Shown here piece by piece: positions 5,507 to 6,616 of a DNA stretch of 6,616 bases (position 1 is the first letter of the stretch; the number at the start of each line of letters is the position of its first letter). The stretch spans positions 1 to 6,616 of the forward strand of contig JAHEEB010000238.1 in NCBI GenBank assembly GCA_024640925.1, read 5' to 3'. A program made the position numbers and the translations under genes. The notes below the pieces were generated by a model. That model saw nothing but the letters and a program-made list of their open reading frames with translations, did not search any database and was not told the origin of the DNA. The stretch comes from Bacteroidota bacterium. Lineage in GTDB: Bacteria > Bacteroidota > Bacteroidia > Bacteroidales > UBA10428.

Positions 5507-6616
5507 ATGCTAAAGATATCATATGTTCATGGTTTTTCAAACAAACCTCTGCTTGGTGAGACTATTGGACAGAACCTTAAACGCACTGTAGACAGGGTTG
5601 GCAACTCTGAAGCACTTGTAGTACCCTACCAGAATTACAGAGCAACTTATGCCGAGTTTTGGGAACAGACAACAGTTGTAGCCAAAAGTCTTCTTGCGCA
5701 TGGTGTGAAAAAAGGTGATCGTGTTGGTATATGGTCGCCAAACCGGTATGAGTGGGTGATTGTTCAATATGCTACCTCAAGAATGGGAGCCATACTTGTA
5801 AACATTAACCCTGCTTATAGGCCGGTTGAACTGAAGTTTGCCCTTAAACAATCGGGAGTAAGCCTTCTTATTATGTCAAAAAGCTTCAGACACACAAATT
5901 ATATTGATATCCTTGGCCAGGTGAGAAGCGATTGTGTTCATCTTCACCAGGTAATTGTTATTGATCACGACTGGAAAGATTTTTTAAAAGAAGGAAATAA
6001 AATTTCAGATGCTCAGCTCTCTGAAGTAGAAAACAGTCTCCAATTTGACGATGCAGTGAATATTCAATATACATCGGGTACAACAGGATTTCCTAAAGGA
6101 GCTACCTTATCGCATCACAATGTTCTGAATAATGGATATTTTATTGGTGAAAGGCTTGAATATTCAGAACGTGAGCGTATTTGCATACCAGTTCCTTTTT
6201 ATCACTGCTTTGGAATGGTACTTGCGAATATGGCTTGTACAACACATGGTAGTTGCATGGTTGTGCCCGGTGAAGCATTTGATCCGGAAATAACCCTTAA
6301 AACTATTCAGGATGAAAAATGCACCGGATTATACGGTGTACCTTCTATGTTTATTTCCGAGTTGGAGCACCCGAACTTTGATAAATACGACTATTCTACT
6401 CTTCGTACCGGTATTATGGCCGGATCTAGTTGCCCCATTAAAGCCATGAACGAGGTGATTGAGAAATTGAACATGAAAGATGTTCAGATATGTTATGGAA
6501 TGACCGAAACTTCGCCTGTTTCGGCACAAACCATGAGCAGCGACCCCATTGAAAAAAGAGTTGGAACGGTTGGAAAAGTTCAGGATCATATTGAACTAAA
6601 AGTTGTTGATAAGGAT
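5507..6616 (+). CDS. Acyl-CoA synthetase, AMP-binding family, ACSF2-like (3' truncated)
   Basis: The frame is open from ATG 5507 to the window edge: 370 residues of a protein usually about 540-560 long, so the C-terminal swivelling domain is missing. An in-frame TAA at 5492-5494 limits the start, and the opening [16 protein letters not shown] (6-21) is the characteristic N-terminus of the family, so ATG 5507 is well supported. Adenylate-forming motifs are the P-loop [12 protein letters not shown] (188-199), PFYHCFGMV (230-238), YGVPSMF (276-282) and YGMTETSP (330-337). [10 protein letters not shown] and [12 protein letters not shown] (94-105) resemble human mitochondrial ACSF2 and its bacterial relatives. 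These enzymes activate a carboxylic acid with ATP to an acyl-adenylate, then form the CoA thioester; medium-chain fatty acids are the usual substrates. Substrate choice cannot be read from this fragment. It is the first gene of its transcription unit; what follows lies outside the window. Confidence 0.92.
   Translation, partial: MLKISYVHGFSNKPLLGETIGQNLKRTVDRVGNSEALVVPYQNYRATYAEFWEQTTVVAKSLLAHGVKKGDRVGIWSPNRYEWVIVQYATSRMGAILVNINPAYRPVELKFALKQSGVSLLIMSKSFRHTNYIDILGQVRSDCVHLHQVIVIDHDWKDFLKEGNKISDAQLSEVENSLQFDDAVNIQYTSGTTGFPKGATLSHHNVLNNGYFIGERLEYSERERICIPVPFYHCFGMVLANMACTTHGSCMVVPGEAFDPEITLKTIQDEKCTGLYGVPSMFISELEHPNFDKYDYSTLRTGIMAGSSCPIKAMNEVIEKLNMKDVQICYGMTETSPVSAQTMSSDPIEKRVGTVGKVQDHIELKVVDKD

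Noticed and set aside
5537..5767. Minus-strand open frame inside the acyl-CoA synthetase
   Set aside because: The plus strand encodes the conserved synthetase N-terminus here; no separate coding evidence exists on the minus strand.
1..6616. CRISPR array, tRNA/rRNA, insertion sequence, toxin-antitoxin or defence cassette
   Set aside because: No regularly spaced repeats, cloverleaf, transposase motifs or small toxin-like gene pairs were found on either strand.

Overview
The window looks like ordinary chromosomal DNA from a member of the Bacteroidota. Three things point there. One gene encodes the plug subunit of the type IX secretion system (T9SS), which is confined to that phylum. The first, truncated gene carries a signature (LSVPVANYA) typical of secreted Bacteroidota surface proteins. 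The intergenic regions are AT-rich, lack clear Shine-Dalgarno sequences, and hold TAnnTTTG promoter boxes of the Bacteroidota sigma factor. The genus cannot be read from the sequence; a free-living Bacteroidia relative, for example Marinilabiliales-like, is a weak guess.

Layout from left to right: (1) positions 1-677, plus strand, the 3' part of a secreted protein with a phage tail-collar domain; (2) 838-2100, minus strand, a complete RhlE-type DEAD-box RNA helicase with its own terminator (786-822) and a likely promoter (near 2164-2192); (3) 2101-2408, a divergent intergenic region with a doubtful 41-codon ORF whose stop overlaps the next start; (4) 2409-4040, plus strand, 1-pyrroline-5-carboxylate dehydrogenase of proline/arginine catabolism; (5) 4048-5286, minus strand, the T9SS plug protein, meeting gene 4 tail to tail with only 7 bp between; (6) 5287-5506, a divergent promoter region; (7) 5507 to the window edge, plus strand, the N-terminal 370 residues of an ACSF2-like acyl-CoA synthetase.

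The genes do not form one pathway. Neighbours alternate in strand, so each appears to be a separate transcription unit: cell-surface protein, RNA remodelling, amino-acid catabolism, protein secretion, and fatty-acid activation. I found no tRNA, rRNA, CRISPR array, insertion sequence, integrase or restriction/defence cassette. I see no convincing new multi-gene system. The points most worth a second look are the collar-domain surface protein, the tiny ORF overlapping the dehydrogenase start, and the isolated T9SS plug gene.
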